Shown in pieces: positions 8,383 to 17,072 of a stretch of DNA of 64,000 bases (position 1 is the stretch's first letter; every line of letters begins with the position of its first letter). The DNA comes from Magnetococcales bacterium (GTDB taxonomy: Bacteria > Pseudomonadota > Magnetococcia > Magnetococcales > Magnetaquicoccaceae). A model generated the notes under the pieces. It was given only the letters and a program-made list of their open reading frames with translations, did not search any database and was not told the origin of the DNA. Location of the stretch: positions 32,259 through 96,258 of the forward strand of contig JADGAR010000006.1 in the NCBI GenBank assembly GCA_015231915.1, in the 5' to 3' direction. Position numbers and translations under genes: made by a program.

Positions 8383-9438
8383 ATGAACATCACGCCCTAT
8401 CTCAAACTGATGATCGAAAAGGGGGCCTCGGACCTGTTTCTCACACCGGGGACCACGGTACGCATGAAGCTGGATGGCCGACTGGCCTCGGTGGGCAAGG
8501 ATATCCTGACTCCGGAGACGGTCCGGGAGGCGGCCCTGGGGATCATGGACGAGACCCAGGCGGAGCACTACCTGAAACACCTGGAGATCGACTTCGCCAT
8601 TTCGCTGGGCGAGGAGGGGCGTTTTCGGGTCAACGCCTTTCATCAAAAGAACCATCCGGCCATGGTGCTCCGTTACATCCGCGCGCAGATTCCCAGCCTG
8701 GAGAGTCTCAAGGTGCCTGCGGTTCTGGCGGAATTGATCATGCACAAGCGGGGCCTGCTGCTGATGGTGGGGGCGACGGGTTCCGGGAAGTCCACGACGC
8801 TGGCGGCCATGGTGGACCACCGCAACGCCACCCAGGGGGGTCACATCCTGACCATCGAGGACCCGGTGGAGTTCGTGCATCCGCACAAAAAGTCGATTGT
8901 GAATCAGCGGGAAGTGGGGATCGATACCCTGTCGTATGCCAGGGCGCTGAAAAGCAGCCTGCGTGAGGCCCCGGACGTGATCCTGATCGGCGAAATCCGC
9001 GACCGGGAAACCATGGAGGCGGCCCTGGAGTTGGCCGGGACCGGACATCTGGCCATTTCGACGCTGCATGCCAACAACGCCTATCAGGCCTTGACGCGCA
9101 TCATCAACCTCTTTCCCGAGGCATTGCACAAGCAGTTGTTCATGGACTTGTCGCTCTATCTGCGCGCCATTCTGTCACAGCGGCTGGTGCCCAGCCAGGA
9201 CGGCAAGCGGCGGGCTGCCGTGGAGGTGATGATCAACACCCCGCACATCGCGGAGATGATCCTCAAGGGGGACATCGACTCGGTCAAGGAGGCGCTGAGC
9301 CACTCCACGGAGCAGGGGATGCAGTCCTTCGACCAGGCGCTGTACAACCTCTACAAGGAGGGAGCGGTCTCCATGGAGGATGCCTTGAACAGCGCCGATT
9401 CGCGGGCCAATCTGGAAGCCAGGGTCCATTTCGGTTAG
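8383..9438 (+). CDS. PilU-like type IV pilus retraction ATPase, copy 2
   Basis: A second PilU-type ATPase of 351 residues, clearly paralogous to the preceding gene over its whole length. It has KGASDLFLTPGTTVRMKLDG, Walker A GATGSGKSTT near 131-140, IEDPVEFVHPHKK, Walker B VILIGEIRDRETM, the His box TGHLAISTLHANN and TPHIAEMILKGD in place of the PilT AIRNLIRE motif. All catalytic elements are intact, so it is not a decayed duplicate. It lacks the 30-residue charged tail of copy 1. Only 8 bp separate the two genes and 15 bp separate it from the cyclase gene. With pilT at 2949 this makes three retraction-type ATPases in one window. Confidence 0.9.
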   Translation: MNITPYLKLMIEKGASDLFLTPGTTVRMKLDGRLASVGKDILTPETVREAALGIMDETQAEHYLKHLEIDFAISLGEEGRFRVNAFHQKNHPAMVLRYIRAQIPSLESLKVPAVLAELIMHKRGLLLMVGATGSGKSTTLAAMVDHRNATQGGHILTIEDPVEFVHPHKKSIVNQREVGIDTLSYARALKSSLREAPDVILIGEIRDRETMEAALELAGTGHLAISTLHANNAYQALTRIINLFPEALHKQLFMDLSLYLRAILSQRLVPSQDGKRRAAVEVMINTPHIAEMILKGDIDSVKEALSHSTEQGMQSFDQALYNLYKEGAVSMEDALNSADSRANLEARVHFG

Positions 9439-9453
9439 GGAGAGAGCGGGAGA

Positions 9454-10782
9454 ATGGCGACGATCCTGGTGGTGGACGACGACGGACAGGCGATCGAGGC
9501 GAGCGCGCGCCTGATCACGCAGGCGGGCCATGTGGCGGATTTCCTGCTGGAGTCGGGGATGCTGCTCGACAAGCTGGCGGCATCCCGTCCGGATCTTCTG
9601 TTGTTGGATGTCAACATGCCGGAGATCGACGGGATCACGCTGTTGAAGCGGATCAAGGCGATACCAAAGCTGCGGGATTTGCCGGTGATCATGATCACCG
9701 GGGAGACCGAGGAGTCTTTGGTGCAGGAGTGTTTTCAACTGGGGGCGGTGGATTTCGTCAACAAGCCGATCCGGCCATTGGAGTTGATCTCGCGGATCCG
9801 GATCGCGCTGGAGACCCAGGCCTACATCGATGCACTGCATGCCAGGACCCACGAGTTGCAGCGTGCGCATTCGTTCATCACGGCGATTCTGGACAGCATG
9901 GAGGACGCCATTTGCGTCATCGACCGGCGCACCCTGACGATGCTGGAGGCCAACCGGGTGTTTCTGGAACACATGGGCCATACCCGGGAGGAGGTGCTGG
10001 GGCGCAGGTGCATGGATCTGCTGGCGCGGACGAGTCACTCCTGTCTGCACTGCACCGGGGGGAATCCGGAAGAGTGCATCCTGAAGGAGACCCTGGAAAC
10101 CGGGAATGCCACCTGCCGGGAGGTATCCTGCCGCGGCCCGAGCGGGGAATCGCTGCACTCCAAGGTGTACACGTTTCCGATTCACGACGCGGAGGGGTTG
10201 CCGGAGCGTGTGGTTTGTCTGGAGCGGGACATCACCAAGACCCGTGAGTTGGAAGAGCGGTTGAAGCATCTGGCCTTTCACGATCCGTTGACCGCCTTGC
10301 CGAACCGGCAGTTGTTCGATGACCGGCTGAGGCAGGCCTTGGCGCAGGGGCGGCGGCACAACCGGATGGTGGGGGTGATGCTGTTCGATCTGGACCATTT
10401 CAAGACGATCAACGACACCCATGGCCATGCCGCCGGGGATCAACTGCTCAAGGAGGTGGCCAGACGGCTGGGGAGTTGCATTCGGGAGAGCGACACCGTG
10501 GCGCGACTGGGAGGGGACGAGTTCACGGCGGTGTTGACCAACGTTTCGGACGCGGAGCAGGTACACAAGGTGGCGCGCAAGATCCTCAAGGCGTTGGGGC
10601 GGAAGGTGGCATTGGATGCGGCCAAGATCGCCATCACCTCTTCGATCGGCGTGAGTCTGTATCCCGTGGACGGCGATGGGATGGAGGAACTGCTGGAGAA
10701 GGCGGATCAGGCCTTGTATCGCGCCAAGAACGCGGGTCGGAACAACGTGCACTTTTTTTCGCCAGTGGTGGTTCGCAAGTGA
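9454..10782 (+). CDS. REC-PAS-GGDEF response regulator diguanylate cyclase
   Basis: This protein probably makes c-di-GMP from two GTP in response to phosphorylation. The 442 residues contain a receiver domain (1-120; acidic DDD at 8-10, acceptor D52, K104), a PAS domain (about 140-265) and a GGDEF domain (about 275-438). The active site GGDEF is intact at 353-357, and an inhibitory I-site RESD lies at 344-347, five residues upstream as usual. The PAS domain holds a Cys cluster (C197, C200, C208) that could bind metal or sense redox state; this is inference. There is no EAL domain. Position after two pilU genes suggests control of twitching. Its stop overlaps the next start (GTGA). Confidence 0.92.
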   Translation: MATILVVDDDGQAIEASARLITQAGHVADFLLESGMLLDKLAASRPDLLLLDVNMPEIDGITLLKRIKAIPKLRDLPVIMITGETEESLVQECFQLGAVDFVNKPIRPLELISRIRIALETQAYIDALHARTHELQRAHSFITAILDSMEDAICVIDRRTLTMLEANRVFLEHMGHTREEVLGRRCMDLLARTSHSCLHCTGGNPEECILKETLETGNATCREVSCRGPSGESLHSKVYTFPIHDAEGLPERVVCLERDITKTRELEERLKHLAFHDPLTALPNRQLFDDRLRQALAQGRRHNRMVGVMLFDLDHFKTINDTHGHAAGDQLLKEVARRLGSCIRESDTVARLGGDEFTAVLTNVSDAEQVHKVARKILKALGRKVALDAAKIAITSSIGVSLYPVDGDGMEELLEKADQALYRAKNAGRNNVHFFSPVVVRK

Positions 10783-11789
10783 GGCCCCTGGCGAAATGGT
10801 TCTGTGGGTTGCTGCTGTTTGCGCCGGTCGTGGGATGGGCGGCTGGGGTGGACGAGGAGGTGTCGGCGTTGTTGCGGGAGCGGGCGTTCTGCGCGCCCAA
10901 CGAGACCTTTCCGCCGCCGGCAGGGTGGCTGGAGCGTCCGATCCGTTATGATCAATGGGCGCGGCGCGCGGATGTGGCCATTTCGTTGGACCAGCAGATT
11001 CATCAACTGTTGCACCCTCTGATCAAGGCTTACGCGCAGGCGAAGGGGCTGGACATCCCGACCCAGGAGGGAAATTGTGGTCTCTCCTCCGGGCAGGTGA
11101 TGCGCAAGCAGGTGGACATTGCCGGCTATTGTTGTCCGCCGGGCCGCTCCGACCGGCTGCCTGGGGTGAGTCATCACACGCTTGGGATTGCGAGTATTGC
11201 GATTCTGGTGCATCCGGACAATCCGTTGCGCAACCTGTCGCTCAAGCAGGCCCGGACCATTTTCCGGGGTCAGGCCCATTACTGGTCGCAATTCCTGGAC
11301 GGTTCGGGACAGCCCGGCCCCCACTGGCCGATTCAGACGATCGGTCGGTTGCATTGTCGGCTGCGTCCGGGTCACTGGCGTGCGTTGCTGAAGGAACCGG
11401 ACGATTTCAGTCCGCGCATGGAGGAGGTGGGGACCATTTCGGACATGCTGCAACGGATCATGGCCCAGCGTGGCAGCATCGGTTACGAGACCATGTGGCA
11501 TGTGGACCGTTACAAGGGGGTTGGCCGCCCCAGGGCGCTCACCATCGACGGCCACGCCCCGGATGAAATGGCGGCGTTGTCGTCCGGTCATTATCCCTTT
11601 TATCATGTCTTCAATCTGACGCTCTGGGAGGGGACGCTGGCCAATCCCCATGCGCGCGAACTGGTCAAACATCTCATGGAGGCGGTGGAGAAGATGGACC
11701 CGGCCAGCAGCATGGTGTCGGCCAGCGCCTTGCGCAAGGCGGGGTGGCGGTTTCAGGGGAACGAGCTGATCGGGGAGCCGGAGAAATAA
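10779..11789 (+). CDS. Periplasmic phosphate-type substrate-binding-like protein
   Basis: A 336-residue exported protein with a signal peptide (RPLAKWFCGLLLFAPVVGWAAG). It resembles the PstS-like PBP superfamily: IAILVHPDNPLRNLSLKQARTIFRG is the typical hinge segment in which a substrate-binding protein 'reserves' a site, followed by GSIGYETMWHV. The conserved phosphate-binding residues cannot be assigned with confidence. The start is GTG at 10779, overlapping the stop of the diguanylate cyclase, which puts it in that operon. No ABC-transporter genes are adjacent, so it may act as a sensor or as a stand-alone binding protein. Its stop overlaps the ATPase start as TAATG at 11787-11791. Confidence 0.65.
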   Translation: MRPLAKWFCGLLLFAPVVGWAAGVDEEVSALLRERAFCAPNETFPPPAGWLERPIRYDQWARRADVAISLDQQIHQLLHPLIKAYAQAKGLDIPTQEGNCGLSSGQVMRKQVDIAGYCCPPGRSDRLPGVSHHTLGIASIAILVHPDNPLRNLSLKQARTIFRGQAHYWSQFLDGSGQPGPHWPIQTIGRLHCRLRPGHWRALLKEPDDFSPRMEEVGTISDMLQRIMAQRGSIGYETMWHVDRYKGVGRPRALTIDGHAPDEMAALSSGHYPFYHVFNLTLWEGTLANPHARELVKHLMEAVEKMDPASSMVSASALRKAGWRFQGNELIGEPEK

Positions 11790-12790
11790 TGTATACCAAG
11801 CTCTTACTGGAGAATTTTACCGTTTTTCAAGAACTGGCCATGAACTTTTCACCAGGGATCAATGTATTTATCGGCGCCAACGGCACTGGAAAGACTCATA
11901 TTTTAAAACTTCTCTATTGTTTACAAGGGAGTTGCCTCCCTAACCAGCCGCCATTGGAAAAAAAACTGGGCACGGTGTTCAGGCCGGAAAATAATGATTT
12001 CAGACGACTGACCAGACGCCGCCCCGGAGGGATCTCCACACACATCCAGGCCGCGTGGAACGGGGAGGCCATGGACGTTTCCTGGCACACTGCTTCACCG
12101 TCCCTGAATTTCGGAGCCTGCAGAATGGTTCCGCCGGAGCCGCCGGTCTACATCCCGGTCAAGGAGGTACTCTCCTTCGCGCCCGGCTTCATCTCGCTGT
12201 ATGACAAGTACGAAATGGCTTTCGAGGAGATTTATTATGATATTTTGAAGCTTGCCTATCTGCCGGTCAGAAAGGATCGGCGCGTCGAGGAGGACCAGAA
12301 ACTGTTGGACCAGATCGGCGAACGGATCGGCGGCAGGGTCGTCATGGAGGGAGACCGCTTTTTCGTGCGCTCCCGCAATGCCAACCTGGAGATGCATCTG
12401 GTGGCCGAGGGTTATCGCAAGCTGGCGCTGCTTTGGCAACTCATTCACAACGGCGCCTTGATGGAGGGCGTCACCCTGTTCTGGGACGAACCGGAGGCCA
12501 ATCTCAACCCGTTCTTGATGCAGGAAGTGGTCAAGATTCTGGTCATGCTGGCCAATCGGGGCATTCAGGTATTCCTGGCCACCCACAACTACGCCTTGCT
12601 CAAGGAGTTGGATCTGAGCAAAGAGGCAGCATCCATCACGTTTTTTGCCATGGATGACGCCGGGGAACAAGGTGTCACGGTCAAGCCGTGCCGCCACTAC
12701 GCGGACATCTCTCCCAACAAGATCGCGGACGAGTATCTGCGCCTGTACGACCAGGAGATCCTGCGGACCTTGCAGAGGACGCGGCCATGA
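11789..12790 (+). CDS. AAA family ATPase (ABC/SMC-like, AAA_21 type), putative defence protein
   Basis: A 333-residue P-loop ATPase of the RecF/OLD/ABC-like class. Walker A GANGTGKT is at 29-36, preceded by the strand-helix FSPGINVFIG; an ABC-like signature region AEGYRKLALL is at 206-215; Walker B TLFWDEPEANLNP is at 229-241 and the H-loop LATHNY at 263-268. There is no coiled-coil arm and no TOPRIM domain, so it is neither SMC nor full OLD. Such short ATPases are common as the NTPase half of two-gene phage-defence or toxin systems. The start at 11789 overlaps the upstream stop (TAATG), and its own stop overlaps the partner gene (ATGA). The first 200 bp are visibly more AT-rich than the upstream operon, suggesting acquisition. 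Confidence 0.82.
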   Translation: MYTKLLLENFTVFQELAMNFSPGINVFIGANGTGKTHILKLLYCLQGSCLPNQPPLEKKLGTVFRPENNDFRRLTRRRPGGISTHIQAAWNGEAMDVSWHTASPSLNFGACRMVPPEPPVYIPVKEVLSFAPGFISLYDKYEMAFEEIYYDILKLAYLPVRKDRRVEEDQKLLDQIGERIGGRVVMEGDRFFVRSRNANLEMHLVAEGYRKLALLWQLIHNGALMEGVTLFWDEPEANLNPFLMQEVVKILVMLANRGIQVFLATHNYALLKELDLSKEAASITFFAMDDAGEQGVTVKPCRHYADISPNKIADEYLRLYDQEILRTLQRTRP

Positions 12791-13326
12791 CCTCCTCCGC
12801 GAGTGTCTGGGCGGAAAAGGATCTCCGGATTGATTTTGCCGGGGCTGTGGCTGTGTTTTCCCTGGACCAGCACGGCAAGGGTCATGGTTTGACCCATCGA
12901 TTCAAGGGGGTGGACATCGTTGTGGAATGGCAAGATGCCATCTGGCTGGTAGAGGTCAAGGATCCTGAGAACTCCCGCATTCCTCCACAACACCTGACAA
13001 TGCAGCAAAAAAATTTTCAGGAAACGGTGGCGTCGAAATCCCTGATCGAACAGGAACTTTACCCGAAACTGATCGACACTCTGCTGTTTCTGGCGCTGGA
13101 TCGGGGCATTCCCGCCAAGCCTTTGCGATATTTTGCCATCCTTTGCCTTTCCAGCCTGGATCCGGTCCAGTTGAGCCATTTGCAGGACAAATTGCTGCGA
13201 CACGATGGCGACTGGCTGAAGGGTCCTTCCGAAGGCTGGGGCAAGGCGTTTTCCGCACACATATTCAATCTGGAATCATGGAACCGGAATTTTCCCAAGT
13301 ATCCGTTAACCCGAATCGGCGGTTGA
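12787..13326 (+). CDS. Putative PD-(D/E)XK-like nuclease partner of the AAA ATPase
   Basis: A 179-residue protein translated by ATGA overlap with the ATPase gene. I do not recognise a named family. The segment GVDIVVEWQDAIWLVEVKD (41-59) fits the core of a PD-(D/E)XK nuclease: D43, then E56-V-K58 on the next strand. An upstream helix with a Glu and a downstream helix (FQETVASKSLIEQELYPKLIDTLLFLAL) also fit. The C-terminal half is helix and strand without a clear motif. With the coupled ATPase it looks like a sensor/effector pair; the nuclease assignment is inference from a short motif. Its 3' end overlaps the small minus-strand gene by 21 bp. Confidence 0.6.
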   Translation: MTSSASVWAEKDLRIDFAGAVAVFSLDQHGKGHGLTHRFKGVDIVVEWQDAIWLVEVKDPENSRIPPQHLTMQQKNFQETVASKSLIEQELYPKLIDTLLFLALDRGIPAKPLRYFAILCLSSLDPVQLSHLQDKLLRHDGDWLKGPSEGWGKAFSAHIFNLESWNRNFPKYPLTRIGG

Positions 13327-13506
13327 TGGTGTGTCGGTCTGGCGTTTTTCCTCGCGAAACGGATCCGGCTTGATCACTTTTTTAATGATTTGCAATGGCT
13401 TCTCCGGTACGCTCCTGGCCGCTTCGGCGGCCAGGAGGCGTTCCCCGCGCAGGTTGATCTGCTTGAACAGTTGATCAATGAACAGGTCCGTTTGTTCGAC
13501 AATCAT
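13306..13506 (-). CDS. Small hypothetical protein
   Basis: A 66-residue frame with ATG at 13506 preceded by a strong GGGGGGAAGG ribosome-binding site. The product is charged, with an amphipathic N-terminal helix (DLFIDQLFKQINLRGERLL) and a basic, disordered C-terminus. No family is recognised. It overlaps the 3' end of the convergent nuclease-like gene by 21 bp. A good ribosome-binding site argues for a real gene; the short length argues for caution. Confidence 0.45.
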   Translation of the reverse strand: MIVEQTDLFIDQLFKQINLRGERLLAAEAARSVPEKPLQIIKKVIKPDPFREEKRQTDTPSTADSG

Positions 13507-13683
13507 CGCGCCTTCCCCCCAGGCAAATCCATTTTACCAGTCCTTCTGATTGATAAGATTTTAGCAAAAATATGAACGAATGTCAACGCAAAAATGGCAT
13601 GGCGTTTCGCTTCCATGCGCCACGTCAAGGTGATATCATGAAGACATACTTGCCATCTCTACCAAACAAAACCGGCGGAAAAG
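13507..13683. other. AT-rich intergenic stretch ahead of the TIR-NACHT gene
   Basis: With the small gene it makes up a 357-bp space without a large gene. The DNA is clearly richer in A and T than the flanks. TTGATA (13550-13555) and TATGAA (13571-13576) lie 15 bp apart, a weak promoter candidate. GGCGGAAAAG directly precedes the TIR-NACHT ATG. No repeats or RNA genes were seen. Confidence 0.5.
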
Positions 13684-16600
13684 ATGCCACTTAACATTTT
13701 CATCTCCTATGCGCATAAGGACGAGGCGTTCAAGGATGCGTTGATCGAACACCTGCGCGATCTTGAAAACAGCGGCCTCATTCAGCCTTGGACCGACCGG
13801 GTGATGGAGATCGGGGATGAGTGGCAAAAGAGGATCCAGGAGGCCATGCAATCCTGTCACATGGCGCTCTTCCTGGTCAGTTCCTCGTTCAACGCCTCCT
13901 CCTTCATCCGCGCACGGGAACTGCCCACCTTGCTGGAACGTTGGGAAAAGGAGGGCATCGACATCGTTCCCATCATCATCCGCCCCTGCCGATGGAACAC
14001 TGGCCCATTGGGAAAATTCCTCTCCTTGCCGAAGGATGGGGAGCCGGTCAACAAACATACAAAAGGCAGCTACGAGTGGGACAAGGCATGGACGGACATT
14101 GCGGAAGCCATAGCCAAAAAGGCGGAAAAATTTCGTGAGGTCACCGAACCGGACGCTTTTGTGACGGCGTATCGCAAACGTTTCCATGGCAAATTCCAGA
14201 AATGGGACCTGGCCCATACCGGAGTGGTGCAGGCCGGTGGAGCGGGCGCGCCGATCGAGGCCGGGCTGGAGGAGATGTACACCCCGTTGCGCATGGGAGA
14301 AGAATACGACATTGAAGAACTTGATCATGGGGCCATCATTGCCCCGGATGATCTCAAGGTGCGAAAAAAACCATTGATCGTCAAGGGGATCGCCGGATCC
14401 GGCAAGACCACCTGGTTGCGCTGGACCTTCCGCAGGATGTTGTCGGATCCGGAGGTGTTGCCCCTGTTCGTGGAACTGCGCACCCTGGCGAAAAACTGGT
14501 CGGAAGTGAAACCGGGAGAACGCTCCCTGGACCATTTTCTTGCCACGGAACTGGCCGACAACGGCCTGCCCGACCGCGCCGGGGATCTGACCCGTCTGCT
14601 GAAAGACCAGAATGGCCCCCGGCCCGTGCTGCTGGTGGATGGCTGGGATGAGTTGGGTGAGATCGGAAAAGCGTTCCGGGACAAGCTGATGGGGTTCCTG
14701 AAGGCCCATCCCCGCGTCCTGGCGGTTGCCACCAGCCGGCCTTATGGCGAGGGGCGGCCATCGCAGGCCGAGAATTTCGAGACGCTGGAGATTCAACCCC
14801 TGAACGACGAAGAAATCCGGCAACTGAGCGACAAATTTTTTCGGCACTGTGATGGCCAGGATGGGCAGGAGCACAAACGATCCATGGAGGGATTCCTGGC
14901 GGCGTTGACCCACTCCCAGGATGCCCAGACCCTGGCCCGCACCGCCCTGCTGTTGACCATGATGCTGCTCATCAGCCGCCACCACCCCCTGCCCGACAAG
15001 CGCCACAAGCTCTATCAGGTCTGCATCGAAAATCTCCTGACCGCCCTACCCAAACGCAAGGAAGAACAAGGCGCCCGCATCGGATCGGACCGGTGGCGAC
15101 CCAAAAACAGCGACGAAAGAATGCGTGCCGTGGCCAGGATGGCCTATCATGCCAAAGGGCAAGGCGGCGAAGATGACCAGGGTCGCATCGTGCGCACGTG
15201 GGAGGAACTGGAAAAGGAACTACCGCAAGAGTGGACCCACGCACAACGACAAGGTTTTCTCCTCTGGCTCGCCGGCCCCGCCGGACTGCTCAACGACCGC
15301 AGCGACGGCACCCTGGTCTTTGTCCACCTGAGTTTCCAGGAGTTTCTCTCCGCATGGCATCTCAACGCCACGGTGGAAGGGGACGAAAACCGTGCCAGAG
15401 TCTTTCTGGAGCACAGTAAAGATCAATCATGGTGGGAGACCTTGCGCCTGTGGGGCGCCCTGGTGGAGACGGCCAACCCATCCCGCATGGAACCGGTGTT
15501 TCAGCAATTGATTGAAGAGAAAGACTCCGGCCTCTGGTGCGCCGGGGCCATGATGGCCGATGGTCTGGGCGCCACATCACTGGAAAACTGGTCCCGCCAG
15601 GCTGCGGATCGGGTCGTGCAGGCATGGAGTGAGGAGGCGGAACGCTGTTTCCAGGCTTGGGGCGCCAGCCGCCAGGAAGCAGCCAAAAAGACGATACTGA
15701 AAAACGCCCTGGACAAAGCGGCACTGAATACAACCTGGCTCTCCTGGTTCCGCTTCAAACTGGTAACAAAAATTGCATATTTGGATCCCCCACCGACTTC
15801 ACAACATTGGAGTGCCGGCACACTGCTGTCCGCCATGGATCGTCCGATATTACCTAAGCATTGGGCCATCGGACGTATCCTCTCCGGTGTCACGCCCCAT
15901 TGGCCAGGTTTGGACGAACCATGCATTCCACTCCTGCAACTCTGGCCTGGGCAGCGCCGTCTGGCTGGGATCCGGTTACAATCTTTCGCTTCACTCAACA
16001 CAAACCGTAGCACATTTCTGTCGCTGTCTAAAAAAATAATTTTATTGCCAATTCCAATGCATGAGATATACGAAGCAGAAGAAGTCGCATGGCATTCCCC
16101 CCCCACCAGCTCACACGAGATAACAAACCATTTTATACGAAAAAATATCATAAGATACACCGAAATTACATTAGCAAGCAAAATGACATATGACTACAAA
16201 GACCTTGAAATATATAATTTTATTATAAATTTAGACTTAAGCGAAAAAGATTCAAATCATATTGATTTTGCAATAATAGAGCAATGCTCCCTAAACCGAG
16301 TAGGCCTTCGTGTTCTCCTCGCTCAAATAAAACCAGCCTCCCCGCTTCTTGCACTTTTTCACCACGCTGCCAAAGTCTCCGTCGGCTACACGGAACACAT
16401 GATTCAACTGAAAACCAGCCTAAAAAACTACCAGGGCGACCCCCTGTGGCCCGCCCTGGCCAGACATGTCGCCCGGTGCTCCACGAATGACGACAAAAAA
16501 CTCCTGGAAAATCTGGCACAAAACCCGGAACAGAGAGAAGCGCCTTTGCAATGGGGTCTGAAATACATCGTACGCGGGGACGTGATGCTCAATGACGGGA

Positions 16601-16692
16601 GCGAAATCACCCTGGATGAGATATGCGACGAACACGGCTTGGAGCGGCTCCCCTACCTGGAAGAGATGCCCCCGGAACCGGGATGCGATTGA
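13684..16692 (+). CDS. TIR-NACHT STAND NTPase, bacterial NLR-like putative antiphage protein
   Basis: A 1002-residue protein with three parts. A TIR domain (about 2-145) starts NIFISYAHKDEAFKDALIEHL and carries SSFIRAREL with the candidate NADase Glu at 79. A NACHT NTPase (about 228-420) has Walker A GIAGSGKTT (235-243), Walker B VLLVDGWDEL (315-324) and the arginine-containing ATSRP (349-353). A long helical C-terminal region (about 420-1002) would be the sensor; HLSFQEFLSAWHL near 546 is a typical NACHT-associated winged-helix end. TIR-STAND proteins of this plan degrade NAD+ on sensing a phage signal; that role is known for the class and inferred here. Bases about 16020-16290 in the sensor half are strikingly AT-rich, unlike the rest of the gene. 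Confidence 0.88.
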   Translation: MPLNIFISYAHKDEAFKDALIEHLRDLENSGLIQPWTDRVMEIGDEWQKRIQEAMQSCHMALFLVSSSFNASSFIRARELPTLLERWEKEGIDIVPIIIRPCRWNTGPLGKFLSLPKDGEPVNKHTKGSYEWDKAWTDIAEAIAKKAEKFREVTEPDAFVTAYRKRFHGKFQKWDLAHTGVVQAGGAGAPIEAGLEEMYTPLRMGEEYDIEELDHGAIIAPDDLKVRKKPLIVKGIAGSGKTTWLRWTFRRMLSDPEVLPLFVELRTLAKNWSEVKPGERSLDHFLATELADNGLPDRAGDLTRLLKDQNGPRPVLLVDGWDELGEIGKAFRDKLMGFLKAHPRVLAVATSRPYGEGRPSQAENFETLEIQPLNDEEIRQLSDKFFRHCDGQDGQEHKRSMEGFLAALTHSQDAQTLARTALLLTMMLLISRHHPLPDKRHKLYQVCIENLLTALPKRKEEQGARIGSDRWRPKNSDERMRAVARMAYHAKGQGGEDDQGRIVRTWEELEKELPQEWTHAQRQGFLLWLAGPAGLLNDRSDGTLVFVHLSFQEFLSAWHLNATVEGDENRARVFLEHSKDQSWWETLRLWGALVETANPSRMEPVFQQLIEEKDSGLWCAGAMMADGLGATSLENWSRQAADRVVQAWSEEAERCFQAWGASRQEAAKKTILKNALDKAALNTTWLSWFRFKLVTKIAYLDPPPTSQHWSAGTLLSAMDRPILPKHWAIGRILSGVTPHWPGLDEPCIPLLQLWPGQRRLAGIRLQSFASLNTNRSTFLSLSKKIILLPIPMHEIYEAEEVAWHSPPTSSHEITNHFIRKNIIRYTEITLASKMTYDYKDLEIYNFIINLDLSEKDSNHIDFAIIEQCSLNRVGLRVLLAQIKPASPLLALFHHAAKVSVGYTEHMIQLKTSLKNYQGDPLWPALARHVARCSTNDDKKLLENLAQNPEQREAPLQWGLKYIVRGDVMLNDGSEITLDEICDEHGLERLPYLEEMPPEPGCD

Positions 16693-16745
16693 AATAAAAA
16701 CAATAAAACTAATATATAATAAAAATAAATATGACACTAGAAATC

Positions 16746-17072
16746 TTAAGATCGAACATACACCACCCGCCCTTCGCGCAGCGCATGCGCGACCACATGG
16801 GTTGCGGATCCGGTCAACCGATCCACCTCGTCATGGGAAAACAACAAAAAATCCGTGGCCACGGGGATCATGCCCATGGCGTTCTCCAAAGCGGTGTACG
16901 CCTGAAAACGGCTGAGACCCGGACCAAAAGTCTCGGAGGCGATGACCAGCAAGTCCACGTCGGAATCCGCCCGCGCATCGCCCCGCGCATGGGAACCGAA
17001 CAGGACGATCCGCTCCGGGGCCACCGCATCCACGATCCGATTCACCATTGTTTTCAATAATGCCTCATCCAT
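16746..17072 (-). CDS. MNT-type minimal nucleotidyltransferase
   Basis: A 108-residue nucleotidyltransferase of the pol-beta fold. It has GSHARGDARADSDVDLLV at about 25-42 with the metal-binding Asp pair (DVD), and a complete C-terminus ending HALREGRVVYVRS. Such MNT proteins usually pair with a HEPN RNase and AMPylate it as antitoxin. No HEPN gene is next to it here, so it is an orphan or works in trans. Its start overlaps the 3' end of the PHP gene by 8 bp, so both are likely on one transcript. The 53 bp between its stop and the TIR-NACHT stop are very AT-rich. Confidence 0.82.
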   Translation of the reverse strand: MDEALLKTMVNRIVDAVAPERIVLFGSHARGDARADSDVDLLVIASETFGPGLSRFQAYTALENAMGMIPVATDFLLFSHDEVDRLTGSATHVVAHALREGRVVYVRS

